DNA of 64,000 nt, taken from Rhizobium sophorae. GTDB taxonomy: Bacteria; Pseudomonadota; Alphaproteobacteria; Rhizobiales; Rhizobiaceae. This document shows positions 43,638 through 55,298 of this stretch, in pieces. The notes beneath the pieces were generated by a model. That model had not been told where the DNA came from, ran no database searches, and worked only from the letters and a program-made list of their open reading frames with translations. Location of the stretch: assembly GCF_013087515.1 (NCBI RefSeq), contig NZ_JABFCN010000048.1, positions 62,001 to 126,000 on the forward strand, written 5' to 3'. Positions within the stretch are counted from its first letter, which is position 1. The number at the start of each line of letters is the position of its first letter. The position numbers and the translations under genes were made by a program.

Positions 43638-44681
43638 CTACCTGCCACTCTCCGGCCAGGTCGGCTGACTAATGCTCTGCAGCAGTTCCGGTTCGACGCC
43701 GTCGATGCGGGCGATGACGGCTTTGGCCATTTCGCGGCCGGCGTGGCGGACATCCTCCTGGGCGGTGATGATCTCGGGGCGGATCCAGTTCAGGATCGGT
43801 ACCGATTGTTTGGAGACCATGTCGAGATCGCGGCCGAGCGCCTTGCCGGCGGCCTCAATCCCGGCATTGACGGCGATTGCAGCACTGCCGGCTGAACAGA
43901 CGATGCCGTCAGGTGCGTTGGCCGAGCGCATCATCACCTCGACGACGTCGCGGATGTCGGCGAGCGGGGCGTCGGTGTTGATGCGCAGCGGCACTTCCTC
44001 GGCGCCGTAATCATGCAGGCCGGTCTGGAAGCCGATGCGGATATGGGCGTAGTAAGTGAGCTTGCTCGGCGGCTGCAGCAGGGCGATGCGGCGCCGGCCG
44101 CGCTTAACCAGCTTTTCCACCGCCTTATGGGCGAAGGCCTCGTTGTCGAAATCGTGGAAGGGATGCGTGAGACCCGCATCGGTGCGCCCATGCGTGGCAA
44201 AGGGCATGCCGCGCTCGCTCAGCAGCCTTACGCGCGGATCGTCTGGCTCGATGCGTGAGATGATGACGCCGTCGGCCGAGCCGGTATCAAGGATATAGCG
44301 CACCGGCAGCATCGGGTCCTTGCTGTGCGAATGCGGCGTGATGACGATATGATAGGGCGTGCCGGACAGCACCTCGGAGATGCCGAAGACCATCTGGCTC
44401 GAGAAGCCCATGATCTCCTCGTCGATGCTGAGGACGAGGGCGATGACGTTGGTCTTGCCGGTACGGAGGCGCACACCCGCCCTGTTCGGCTGGTAGCCGA
44501 GCTGGCGGGCGACCATGCGCACTCGCTCCTTGGTTTCGGCCCCGATATCCGGCGCATCCTTCAGCGCGCGCGACACCGTCGTCACGCCAAGGCCCGTCAT
44601 GAAGGCGATCGTCTTCAACGTCGGGCGCTCGCGCGCTGCCGGCGTCGATGCCGCGTTCCCGAAATTTCCCTTGTTTTCCAT
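43638..44681 (-). CDS. LacI-family transcriptional regulator of the adjacent sugar operon
   Basis: A 347-residue LacI/GalR regulator. The N-terminal HTH is TLKTIAFMTGLGVTTVSRALKDAPDIGAETKERV, the hinge follows (LGYQPNRAGVRLRTGKTNVIALVL), and a periplasmic-binding-like sensing domain fills the rest. It is divergent from the ABC importer operon across 454 bases that contain a LacI-type palindrome (44784-44797), so it very probably represses that operon until the sugar is present. It converges on the leuS-like gene. Confidence 0.9.
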   Translation of the reverse strand: MENKGNFGNAASTPAARERPTLKTIAFMTGLGVTTVSRALKDAPDIGAETKERVRMVARQLGYQPNRAGVRLRTGKTNVIALVLSIDEEIMGFSSQMVFGISEVLSGTPYHIVITPHSHSKDPMLPVRYILDTGSADGVIISRIEPDDPRVRLLSERGMPFATHGRTDAGLTHPFHDFDNEAFAHKAVEKLVKRGRRRIALLQPPSKLTYYAHIRIGFQTGLHDYGAEEVPLRINTDAPLADIRDVVEVMMRSANAPDGIVCSAGSAAIAVNAGIEAAGKALGRDLDMVSKQSVPILNWIRPEIITAQEDVRHAGREMAKAVIARIDGVEPELLQSISQPTWPESGR

Positions 44682-45135
44682 CCCTTTAGGCCGTCCTGCG
44701 CGAATTGGTGTCGCTTATAGAGGCTTTTTCCAGCGTCGTAAGCCCGCCGCATGCCAAAATCGCACCTCCCTGAAGAATGCAATCTGTAACGATACAGTAG
44801 AAATGTCGAGTGCTTTTTGTTGTGTGCATTGCAACATTGTACGTATAGGTTGAATCGGCAATCCGTGCTCTGTTTTATTGCGCTTGCGAAGAGACTGAAA
44901 TTGAGGGCTAAATTTCCTTTGTGAAATTATTACGCAAATTCAAATTGATAAAGTGGAAACGCATGTGCGAGAACGCCCGGGCGGGTATCGTTTCAAGGGG
45001 ATGCAGTGCTCCTGATGTAAACAGGCAGAAGTAGCAATTCCGGTTATCACGGAAAAATTTGCCTGCGGGCAGTTGCGTGAGGAAATCGATTGATCTAAGT
45101 TTTTCCGGCAACGTTTCAGTGAGGGAGGAAAACTC
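44682..45135. other. Divergent promoter region of the LacI regulator and sugar operon
   Basis: No supportable gene. Locally AT-rich compared with the rest of the window, particularly 44800-44960. It holds the operator candidate at 44784-44797 and a strong GGGAGG ribosome site just before 45136. Confidence 0.7.
44784..44797. promoter_or_regulatory. LacI-family operator candidate
   Basis: CTGTAACGATACAG is a symmetric CTGTA-N4-TACAG palindrome, close in form to operators of the LacI/GalR family. It lies about 100 bases upstream of the regulator gene and about 340 upstream of the importer gene. Confidence 0.6.
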
Positions 45136-46371
45136 ATGAAAATCCGTCTAATGGCCGCCCTGCTTGCCACTTCGGTCGCACTTCCGCTAGGAGTCGCCAA
45201 TGCCACCGACCTTGAAGTCACCCACTGGTGGACTTCTGGCGGAGAAGCTGCAGCGGTCGCCGAGCTGGCCAAGGCATTCGACGCCACCGGTAACCACTGG
45301 GTCGACGGCGCGATCGCCGGCTCCGGCGGCACTGCTCGCCCGATCATGATCAGCCGCATCACCGGCGGCGACCCAATGGGCGCGACGCAATTCAACCATG
45401 GGCGCCAGGCCGAGGAACTCGTCCAGGCTGGGCTGATGCGCGATCTGACCGACGTGGCGACCGCCGAGAAGTGGAAGGATATCATTCGTCCGTCGAGCCT
45501 GCTCGATTCCTGCACCATCGACGGCAAGATCTACTGCGCTCCCGTCAATATCCACTCCTGGCAGTGGTTGTGGCTTTCGAACGCCGCCTTCAAGAAGGCC
45601 GGCGTCGAAGTACCGAAGAATTGGGACGAGTTCGTCGCTGCGGCTCCGGCTCTCGAAAAGGCCGGCATCATTCCGCTTGCCGTCGGCGGTCAGCCGTGGC
45701 AGGCGACAGGCGCCTTCGACGTGCTGATGGTTGCCGTTGCCGGCAAGGATACCTTCAACAAGGTCTTCAAGGACAAGGATGCGGAAGTTGCTGCCGGTCC
45801 TGAAATCGCCAAGGTGTTCAAGGCCGCCGACGATGCTCGGCGTATGGCCAAAGGCAGCAACGTCCAGGATTGGAACCAGGCCACCAACCTTGTCATCACG
45901 GGCAAGGCCGGCGGCCAGATCATGGGCGACTGGGCGCAGGGTGAATTTGCGCTGGCCGGTCAGAGGGCCGGCACCGATTACACCTGCCTGCCGGGCCTCG
46001 GCGTGAACGAGATCATCTCGACGGGCGGCGACGCCTTCTACTTCCCGCTGCTGAAGGACGAAGAAAAGTCCAAGGCGCAGGGGGTGCTTGCCAAGACCCT
46101 GCTCGATCCCAAGACCCAGGTTGCCTTTAACCTGAAGAAGGGTTCGCTGCCGGTTCGCGGTGACGTCGATCTCGCTGCCGCCAACGATTGCATGAAGAAG
46201 GGTCTCGAAATCCTTCAGAAGGGCAACGTGATCCAAGGCACCGACCAGCTGCTTTCGGCCGACAGCCAGAAGCAGAAGGAAGACCTTTTCTCCGAATTTT
46301 TCGCCAATCCGTCGATGACGCCCGAAGACGCTCAGAAGCGTTTCGCCGGGATCATCGCTTCTGCTGACTGA
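45136..46371 (+). CDS. ABC sugar transporter, periplasmic substrate-binding protein
   Basis: A 411-residue family 1 sugar-binding protein with signal peptide MKIRLMAALLATSVALPLGV (cleavage near residue 23, after ANA). LEVTHWWTSGGEAAAVAELAKAF starts the mature domain, and the lobe includes IPLAVGGQPWQATGAFDVLM and GDWAQGEFALAG. Closest in style to glucose/mannose or oligosaccharide-binding proteins of CUT1 systems. It is the first gene of the operon. The neighbours (GH2 mannosidase, GH43 xylosidase) suggest short plant oligosaccharides or glycosides as ligand. Confidence 0.92.
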   Translation: MKIRLMAALLATSVALPLGVANATDLEVTHWWTSGGEAAAVAELAKAFDATGNHWVDGAIAGSGGTARPIMISRITGGDPMGATQFNHGRQAEELVQAGLMRDLTDVATAEKWKDIIRPSSLLDSCTIDGKIYCAPVNIHSWQWLWLSNAAFKKAGVEVPKNWDEFVAAAPALEKAGIIPLAVGGQPWQATGAFDVLMVAVAGKDTFNKVFKDKDAEVAAGPEIAKVFKAADDARRMAKGSNVQDWNQATNLVITGKAGGQIMGDWAQGEFALAGQRAGTDYTCLPGLGVNEIISTGGDAFYFPLLKDEEKSKAQGVLAKTLLDPKTQVAFNLKKGSLPVRGDVDLAAANDCMKKGLEILQKGNVIQGTDQLLSADSQKQKEDLFSEFFANPSMTPEDAQKRFAGIIASAD

Positions 46372-46549
46372 TCTGCAGACTTGCTGCCTTGCGGTCCGGC
46401 TCCCATGGGGCCGGATCGATACGGACGGTCGGTGATGGTCCGGCGGGTGGCGGCGTCCCTCCGGTATCTTCGACGGGTTCGGAGGTGGGGACGACAGGCG
46501 GCGCCTTGCCGTTTTGTTACTTGTCGCAATTGCGATTGAGGAGAAGTTT

Positions 46550-47455
46550 ATGACGGGTCAAGCGCGAGCAGGCCGGCCAAACAAGTTGCTACGCAATCTG
46601 AATGCCAAGATTGCGTCCATTCCGATGATCCTGACAGCGCTGGTGATCTTTGTCGGCGGCACGCTCTGGACGGTTTTTTATTCCTTCACCAATTCCAAAC
46701 TGCTTCCGCGGTTGAGCTTTGTCGGCTTCGATCAGTACGAGCGCCTATGGGCGGCACCCCGCTGGGTGACGGCGATCGAGAACCTGGCCGTCTATGGCAT
46801 CCTCTCGCTGATTTTCAGCCTGGTCATCGGTTTCATGCTCGCTGCGCTGATGGACCAGAAAATCCGCTTCGAAAACACCTTCCGCACCATCTTTCTCTAT
46901 CCCTTTGCGCTGTCCTTCATCGTGACGGGCCTCGTCTGGCAATGGGTTCTGAACCCTGACTTCGGCATTCAGGCGGTGGTGCGCTCGATCGGGTGGACGA
47001 GCTTCACCTTCAATCCGCTCTATACGCCTGAGATCGTCATCTACGGCATTCTGATCGCGGCGCTGTGGCAGGGAACGGGTCTTGTCATGTGCCTGATGCT
47101 TGCCGGCCTGCGTGGGATCGACGAGGACATCTGGAAAGCGGCGCGTGTGGATGGCATTCCGATGTGGAGGACCTATCTCTTCATCGTCATCCCGATGATG
47201 CGGCCGGTCTTCATCACGACGATCGTCATCATCGCCTCCGGCATCGTCAAGGTCTACGACCTCGTGGTCGCGCAGACATCCGGCGGACCGGGCATTTCCT
47301 CGGAAGTGCCGGCGAAATATGTCTACGATTACATGTTCCAGGCGCAAAACCTGGGGCAGGGCTTTGCTGCCTCGACCATGATGCTCGTCACCGTCGCGAT
47401 CATTATCGTTCCGTGGGCCTATCTGGAATTCGGCGGAGGGCGCAAGCGTGGCTGA
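46550..47455 (+). CDS. ABC sugar transporter permease 1 (CUT1)
   Basis: Inner-membrane permease of about 301 residues with six hydrophobic segments and the EAA loop WKAARVDGIPMWRTYLFIVIPMM. ATG 46550 has GGAGA 6 bases ahead; the frame is open further upstream without support. It overlaps permease 2 by 8 bases (47448-47455). A gap of about 180 bases separates it from the binding protein gene. Confidence 0.93.
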   Translation: MTGQARAGRPNKLLRNLNAKIASIPMILTALVIFVGGTLWTVFYSFTNSKLLPRLSFVGFDQYERLWAAPRWVTAIENLAVYGILSLIFSLVIGFMLAALMDQKIRFENTFRTIFLYPFALSFIVTGLVWQWVLNPDFGIQAVVRSIGWTSFTFNPLYTPEIVIYGILIAALWQGTGLVMCLMLAGLRGIDEDIWKAARVDGIPMWRTYLFIVIPMMRPVFITTIVIIASGIVKVYDLVVAQTSGGPGISSEVPAKYVYDYMFQAQNLGQGFAASTMMLVTVAIIIVPWAYLEFGGGRKRG

Positions 47456-48392
47456 TGTAGGAACTCTCAACACCACGGCTGCGGGCATCGACGCCGTCGC
47501 GCCGAAGCTCGGCGAAGGCCCCAGCGGCCCCCGACCACGCCCGGCGGTGTCGGCGCGCAACATCATGCTCTATGGCACACTGATCATCGCAGCGCTCTAC
47601 TACCTGTTGCCGCTCTATGTGATGGTCGTGACGTCGCTGAAGGGCATGCCGGAAATCCGTCTCGGCAACATCTTTTCTCCGCCGATGGAGATCACCTTCG
47701 AACCCTGGGTGAAGGCCTGGGCGCAGGCCTGCACCGGCCTGAACTGTGATGGGCTGTCGCGTGGGTTCTGGAACTCGGTGCGCATCACGGTGCCGTCGGT
47801 CATCATCTCGATCGCAATCGCCTCGGTAAATGGCTATGCGCTGGCCAACTGGCGCTTCAGGGGATCCGAGCTTTTCTTCTCGATCCTCATCATCGGGGCA
47901 TTCATTCCCTATCAGGTGATGATCTATCCGATCGTCATCATCCTGCGCGAAATCGGCATCTACGGCACGCTGACCGGCCTCGTCATCGTCCATTCGATCT
48001 TCGGCATGCCGATCTTGACGCTGCTCTTCCGCAACTATTTCGTGTCGCTGCCGGAGGAGCTGTTCAAGGCGGCTCGTGTCGACGGGGCGGGCTTCTGGCA
48101 GATCTTCCTGCGGATCATGCTGCCGATGTCGCTGCCGATCTTCGTCGTCGCGATGATCCTGCAGGTGACCGGCATCTGGAACGACTTCTTGTTCGGCGTG
48201 GTCTTCACCCGACCGGATACCTATCCGATGACCGTGCAGCTCAACAACATCGTCAATTCCGTCCAGGGCGTGAAGGAATACAACGTCAACATGGCGGCAA
48301 CGATTCTCACCGGTCTTGTGCCGCTCATCGTCTACTTCGTGTCGGGACGGCTTTTCGTCCGCGGCATCGCCGCCGGCGCAGTGAAGGGTTGA
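47448..48392 (+). CDS. ABC sugar transporter permease 2 (CUT1)
   Basis: A 314-residue partner permease with six predicted membrane segments and the EAA loop LFKAARVDGAGFWQIFLRIMLPM. The N-terminus has a 30-residue polar extension (GEGPSGPRPRPAVSAR) before the first segment. Start is GTG 47448 inside the end of permease 1. The ATPase gene follows 4 bases later. Confidence 0.93.
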   Translation: MADVGTLNTTAAGIDAVAPKLGEGPSGPRPRPAVSARNIMLYGTLIIAALYYLLPLYVMVVTSLKGMPEIRLGNIFSPPMEITFEPWVKAWAQACTGLNCDGLSRGFWNSVRITVPSVIISIAIASVNGYALANWRFRGSELFFSILIIGAFIPYQVMIYPIVIILREIGIYGTLTGLVIVHSIFGMPILTLLFRNYFVSLPEELFKAARVDGAGFWQIFLRIMLPMSLPIFVVAMILQVTGIWNDFLFGVVFTRPDTYPMTVQLNNIVNSVQGVKEYNVNMAATILTGLVPLIVYFVSGRLFVRGIAAGAVKG

Positions 48393-48396
48393 TCTC

Positions 48397-49488
<1,092 letters not shown>

Positions 49489-49611
49489 AGAACTCTGCGG
49501 GCGGGGCCGAAATGGCGCCGCCCTACCTCCAATCGGCCATCAGGCCAGCCAAATTCGGCCGCGGTCCGGCTTGTCCGGCGATCCCAGGAGCGGCCCGATC
49601 GGGATACTACT

Positions 49612-52074
49612 ATGACATCCTTGCCGAAGAACGGTTTCAACATCGACCTTTCCGGTTCGTGGCAGCTTGCCTCCATCGACGGCGAGATCCGCACCGCGAT
49701 CATCTTGCCGGGCGACGTGCACACCGCGCTCCACCGCGCAAGCCTGATCCCCGATCCTTATTTCGGCCGCAACGAGGAAAAGGTGCAGTGGGTCGCCGAG
49801 CGGGAATGGGCGGTCGAGCGCAGCTTCACGCTTCAGGAGGTCGAAGGCGACTGGTATCTCGATATCGATTATCTCGACACGGTCGCCAGCGTCCACGTCA
49901 ACGGCTTCCTGGCGCTCGAAGCCGACAACAGCTTCCGCCGCTACCGGCCTGACGTCTCCAGCATGCTGAAATCAGGCGACAACAGCATCCGCATCGTCTT
50001 TGCCTCGAACATCGCCGTCGGCGCTGCGCGACAGAAGCAGCAGCCCTTTTACATTCCCTACAGCACGGGCAATTCGCCGATTCCCGACGGCAACATGCTG
50101 CGCAAGCCGCAATGCCATTTCGGCTGGGACTGGAACATCGCCATTGCGCCGCTCGGCCTCTACGGGACGATCGCGCTGAAAAAGCTCGAAACCGCGCGCA
50201 TCGAACACGTCGTCACCCGCCAGAACCACAATAATGACGGCTCGGTCGATCTCAAAGTGACCGCGACGCTGTTTTCCAAGGGGCAGGACATTGCCCAAGT
50301 TTATTTCGACCTCGATGGCGAGCGCGTGCGCCTGGATGTCGGCGTCAATGGCGAGACCCATGTCAACCATCTCTTCCATATCGACAATCCGCGCCTCTGG
50401 TGGCCCTCCGGCAGCGGCGAGCAGGCGCTCTACAGGCTTTCGGTCGAAACGCCGACGGATGAAATGGTCAAGCAGATCGGCCTTCGCACCGTCGAGCTGA
50501 TCACCACGCCGGATGCGGCCGGCAGCCGCTTCGCGTTCAAGGTCAACGGCCGCGAGATCTTCTGCCGCGGCGCCAACTGGATCCCGGCCGACGCGCTGTT
50601 TTCGCTGTCTTCGCCTGCAAAGACCGAAGACCTGCTGCAATCGGCGAAAGCCGCCAACATGAACATGATCCGTGTCTGGGGCGGCGGCTTCTATGAGCAG
50701 GATCATTTCTACGATCTCTGCGACCGGCTGGGCCTGATGGTCTGGCAGGACTTCATGTTCGCCTGCAACCTCTATCCCTCGACCGAGGACTTTCTCGACA
50801 ATGTGACGATCGAGGTCGACTACCAGGTGCGCCGGCTCTCCTCGCATCCCTCGATCGTGCTCTGGTGCGGCGACAATGAACTGGTCGGAGCGCTCACCTG
50901 GTTCGAGGAATCGCGGAAGGACCGCGACCGCTATCTCGTCTCCTATGATCGCCTCAACCGCACGATCGAGCAGGCGGTGAAAAAGGCGCTGCCCGGCGCG
51001 CTCTGGTGGCCGTCGAGCCCGGCGTCCGGTTATCTCGATTTCGGCGATGCCTGGCATGCGGACGGGTCCGGCGACATGCATTACTGGTCGGTCTGGCACG
51101 AGAACAAGTCGTTCGACAATTACCGCTCGGTGCGTCCACGCTTCTGTTCGGAATTCGGCTTCCAGTCCTATACGTCGCTACCTGTAATCAAGACCTATGC
51201 CGAGGCGAAAGACATGAACGTCGCTTCCCCGGTCATGGAGCTGCACCAGAAGAATGCCGGCGGCAACGAGCGCATCGCCGGCACGATGTTCCGTTATTTC
51301 CGATTCCCCAAGGATTTTCTGAACTTCGTCTATCTCTCCCAGATCCAGCAGGGGTTGGCGATCAAGACGGCGGTGGAATACTGGCGGTCGCTCAAACCCC
51401 ATTGCATGGGCACGATCTACTGGCAGCTCAACGACACCTGGCCGGTCGCTTCCTGGTCGAGCCTCGACTATGGCGGCCGCTGGAAGGCGATGCATTATCT
51501 CGTCAAGCGCTTCTTCCAGCCAGTCGCGGTCTCGGCCATTCCTTCCGACGACGGAAAGACGATCCGCTTCTCGCTGGTCAACGACACACTTGCCGATGTC
51601 AGCGTCGACCTTTCGATCTCGCTGCTGACGACGCAGGGCGAGCGCCGGCACCTGAGAGACGTACGGGCCATATGTTCGCCGGATGCGGCCGTCACTGCCA
51701 CGAGCATCGACGTTTCCGATATTCCCGAGGGAACGTTGCTTGCCTGGCGTTTCACCGCGTCGAACGGCACGGGCGGCGAGGGGCACCATGTCAACGGTAC
51801 CTACAAGGCGCTGGAACTGGAACCCGCGGGGCTGACAGTCACCCACGAATATGTCGAGGAAAACGGCTCCGTCGACATCAACGTCACCGCTAGGGGACTT
51901 GCGCTTTTCGTGATGATCGAAACCGAGACCGACGGCAAATATTCCGACAACGCCTTCGATCTTGCGGCCGGCGAAAGCCGCCGCATCACCTTTACCCCGG
52001 CACGGCCGCTTGATCGTGGCGCGCTCCCGGAGTTCCGGTTCTACGACCTCTATTCCTGCCAGTCGGCGGATTGA
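49612..52074 (+). CDS. Glycoside hydrolase family 2, beta-mannosidase-like
   Basis: An 820-residue GH2 enzyme without signal peptide, so it acts in the cytoplasm on imported glycosides. N-terminal sugar-binding domain (NIDLSGSWQLASIDGEIRTA), mannosidase-type QCHFGWDWNIAIAPLG, and the TIM barrel with acid/base Glu423 in WCGDNELVG and nucleophile Glu514 in CSEFGFQSY. IRVWGGGFYEQDHFYDLCDRLGLMVWQDFMFAC is typical of beta-mannosidases. It likely releases terminal mannose from short beta-mannosides brought in by the ABC importer. Confidence 0.92.
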   Translation: MTSLPKNGFNIDLSGSWQLASIDGEIRTAIILPGDVHTALHRASLIPDPYFGRNEEKVQWVAEREWAVERSFTLQEVEGDWYLDIDYLDTVASVHVNGFLALEADNSFRRYRPDVSSMLKSGDNSIRIVFASNIAVGAARQKQQPFYIPYSTGNSPIPDGNMLRKPQCHFGWDWNIAIAPLGLYGTIALKKLETARIEHVVTRQNHNNDGSVDLKVTATLFSKGQDIAQVYFDLDGERVRLDVGVNGETHVNHLFHIDNPRLWWPSGSGEQALYRLSVETPTDEMVKQIGLRTVELITTPDAAGSRFAFKVNGREIFCRGANWIPADALFSLSSPAKTEDLLQSAKAANMNMIRVWGGGFYEQDHFYDLCDRLGLMVWQDFMFACNLYPSTEDFLDNVTIEVDYQVRRLSSHPSIVLWCGDNELVGALTWFEESRKDRDRYLVSYDRLNRTIEQAVKKALPGALWWPSSPASGYLDFGDAWHADGSGDMHYWSVWHENKSFDNYRSVRPRFCSEFGFQSYTSLPVIKTYAEAKDMNVASPVMELHQKNAGGNERIAGTMFRYFRFPKDFLNFVYLSQIQQGLAIKTAVEYWRSLKPHCMGTIYWQLNDTWPVASWSSLDYGGRWKAMHYLVKRFFQPVAVSAIPSDDGKTIRFSLVNDTLADVSVDLSISLLTTQGERRHLRDVRAICSPDAAVTATSIDVSDIPEGTLLAWRFTASNGTGGEGHHVNGTYKALELEPAGLTVTHEYVEENGSVDINVTARGLALFVMIETETDGKYSDNAFDLAAGESRRITFTPARPLDRGALPEFRFYDLYSCQSAD

Positions 52075-52111
52075 TCTTGCAAGAATGGGCACGAGGCCCA
52101 AGGAGAACATG

Positions 52112-52873
52112 ATGACGAAACTTAGCTACCAGCTCTATAGCGCCCGTAACTTCCAGCCCTATTCGGCGATCTTCGAAAAGCTCGGCAAGGCTGGCTATGC
52201 CGAAGTCGAGGGCTTCGGCGGCATCTATGCCGATCTCGATGATGCCGGGCTGAAGAGCCTTCGCGCCGATCTCGACAAGAACGGCCTGGTCATGGCGAGC
52301 GGCCATTTCAGCCCCGATTTCCTGGAGAAGGAAGTCGAGAAGTCGCTGAATATTGCCAAGATCCTGGGCATGGATTCGATCTATGCGCCGCATCTCGCCG
52401 CCGACGAACGCCCGTCCGACGCCGCCGGCTGGGTCGCCTTCGGCAAGCGCCTGCAGGAGATCAGCAAGCCCTACAAGGCTGCCGGCTACGAATTCGGCTG
52501 GCACAACCACGATTTCGAATTCTTCAAGCTGCAGGACGGTTCGCGGCCGATCGAGCGAATCTTCGAGGGCGCGCCGGACATTTCCTGGGAGGCCGACATC
52601 GCCTGGGTTATCCGTGGTGGCGCCGATCCCTTCGCCTGCGTCGAGAAGCTCGGACCGCGGATCACCGCCGTGCATGTCAAGGACATCGCGCCGGCCGGCG
52701 AAGCGACGGATGAGAGCGGCTGGGCCGATGTCGGCCACGGTAAGGTCGAGTGGGCCAGGCTAATGACGGCGTTGCGCGCCACCAAGGCCAAGCACTACGT
52801 CGTCGAACACGATAACCCGAATGACATCGACCGCAATATCAGCCGCTCGATCGCATCCTTCCAGACCTACTGA
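52112..52873 (+). CDS. Sugar phosphate isomerase/epimerase (xylose isomerase-like TIM barrel)
   Basis: A 253-residue AP-endonuclease-2/xylose-isomerase-like barrel: LSYQLYSARNFQPYSAIFEKL, EVEGFGGIYADLDDAG, EFGWHNHDFEFFKLQDG, HVKDIAP and VVEHDNPNDIDRNI supply probable metal-binding Glu, His and Asp residues. Of two adjacent ATGs, 52112 has the better spacing to AGGAG. Often encoded with Gfo/Idh dehydrogenases, as here, where the two may carry out oxidation and isomerisation of a sugar. Confidence 0.87.
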   Translation: MTKLSYQLYSARNFQPYSAIFEKLGKAGYAEVEGFGGIYADLDDAGLKSLRADLDKNGLVMASGHFSPDFLEKEVEKSLNIAKILGMDSIYAPHLAADERPSDAAGWVAFGKRLQEISKPYKAAGYEFGWHNHDFEFFKLQDGSRPIERIFEGAPDISWEADIAWVIRGGADPFACVEKLGPRITAVHVKDIAPAGEATDESGWADVGHGKVEWARLMTALRATKAKHYVVEHDNPNDIDRNISRSIASFQTY

Positions 52874-52882
52874 GGCTTCATC

Positions 52883-54016
52883 ATGACCAGGGAACTTGGC
52901 GTCGGCATCATCGGATGCGGCAACATCTCCACCACCTACTTCTCACTGGCACCGCTCTTCAAGGGGCTGAAGGTGCTGGCCTGCGCCGATATCAACGCGC
53001 AGGCAGCCGAGGCGCGCGCCAAGGAATATGGCGTCAAAGCGCAGACGATCGACGAGCTTCTCGCCAATGACGAGATCGACGTCGTCGTCAACCTGACGAT
53101 CCCGGATGCGCATTTCCGTGTATCGAAGGCGATTCTCGAGGCCGGAAAACACGTCTATTCCGAAAAACCCCTGGTGCTTTCACTTGAAGAGGGTGAGGAG
53201 CTTCGCCGCATCGCCAAGGAAAAGAACCTTGCCGTTGGTTGCGCGCCCGATACTTTCCTCGGCGGCGCCCATCAGCTCGCCCGCAAGTTCATCGATGACG
53301 GCGGCATCGGCCGGGTGACTTCGGGCGCCTGCTATGTGATGAGCCCCGGCATGGAGATGTGGCATCCGAACCCGGATTTCTTCTTCCTGCCGGGCGGCGG
53401 CCCGATCCTCGATCTCGGCCCTTATTACATCGCCAACCTGATCAACCTGATCGGCCCGGTCAAACGTGTCGGCGGCATGACCTCGATGGCGTCGCCGACC
53501 CGCACCATCACCAGTCAGCCACGCAACGGTGAAATCATCCCGGTCAAGACGCCGACGACCATCCAGGCGCTGCTCGAATTCGTCAACGGCGCCACCGTGA
53601 CGCTGACGGCGAGCTGGGACGTGTGGTCGCACCGCCATGCCAATATGGAACTTTACGGCACCGACGGCTCGCTCTACGTGCCGGATCCGAACTTCTTCGG
53701 CGGCACCGTCGAGGCAAGCGGCCGCGACAAGGACATCAAACCGCTTGATGCCTGGGAGCATCCCTTCGGCAAGATCAACCAGGAAAGCCCGAACGGGTCG
53801 CGCGCCAACTACCGCACCGCCGGACTTGCCGACATGGCCATGTCGCTGATCGAGGGCCGTGATGCGCGCTGCTCGCTCGACCGCACGCTGCACGGCGTCG
53901 ACGTCATGACCTCGATCCTGAAGTCGGGCGAGGAGGGCCGTTTCATCGACCTGACCACGACCTGCACGCAACCGGCCGCCCTCGGCATCGAAGAAGCGCA
54001 GGCGCTTTTGAAGTGA
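52883..54016 (+). CDS. Gfo/Idh/MocA-family oxidoreductase
   Basis: A 377-residue NAD(P)-dependent dehydrogenase with the Rossmann motif GIIGCGNISTTYFSLAP at the N-terminus and YSEKPLVLSLEEGEEL with the catalytic Lys of the EKP motif, then GGGPILDLGPYYIANLINL. It oxidises or reduces a sugar or sugar acid. It starts 9 bases after the isomerase gene. Confidence 0.9.
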   Translation: MTRELGVGIIGCGNISTTYFSLAPLFKGLKVLACADINAQAAEARAKEYGVKAQTIDELLANDEIDVVVNLTIPDAHFRVSKAILEAGKHVYSEKPLVLSLEEGEELRRIAKEKNLAVGCAPDTFLGGAHQLARKFIDDGGIGRVTSGACYVMSPGMEMWHPNPDFFFLPGGGPILDLGPYYIANLINLIGPVKRVGGMTSMASPTRTITSQPRNGEIIPVKTPTTIQALLEFVNGATVTLTASWDVWSHRHANMELYGTDGSLYVPDPNFFGGTVEASGRDKDIKPLDAWEHPFGKINQESPNGSRANYRTAGLADMAMSLIEGRDARCSLDRTLHGVDVMTSILKSGEEGRFIDLTTTCTQPAALGIEEAQALLK

Positions 54017-54068
54017 TAAGAAGATGCTGCGGGGATCTCACTGGATCGCGAGGCATCCCGCCAGAACC

Positions 54069-54137
54069 GTCATCCTCGGCCTTGTGCCGAGGATCTGCAA
54101 ACAGGATGGCAGATGCTCGGCAAGGGCCGAGCATGAC
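54069..54137. repeat. Palindromic intergenic repeat within the sugar operon
   Basis: Outer ends GTCATCCTCGGCC and GGCCGAGCATGAC are inverted copies, and each side forms a smaller hairpin (CCTCGGC...GCCGAGG and CTCGGC...GCCGAG). This is a common form of palindromic unit in Rhizobiales. It may stabilise or end the upstream mRNA. Confidence 0.75.
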
Positions 54138-54170
54138 GACTAGACAGATATTCTTATCAAGGAGAGTCTC

Positions 54171-55202
<1,032 letters not shown>

Positions 55203-55298
55203 TCAAGACAGGCCCGGAGGCAAGCTTTCCGGCCTTACTCTACCACAATCTGACTTACGCGCAGCAAGTAGCACCGCCGCTGGGAGGAGACCGCTTTC

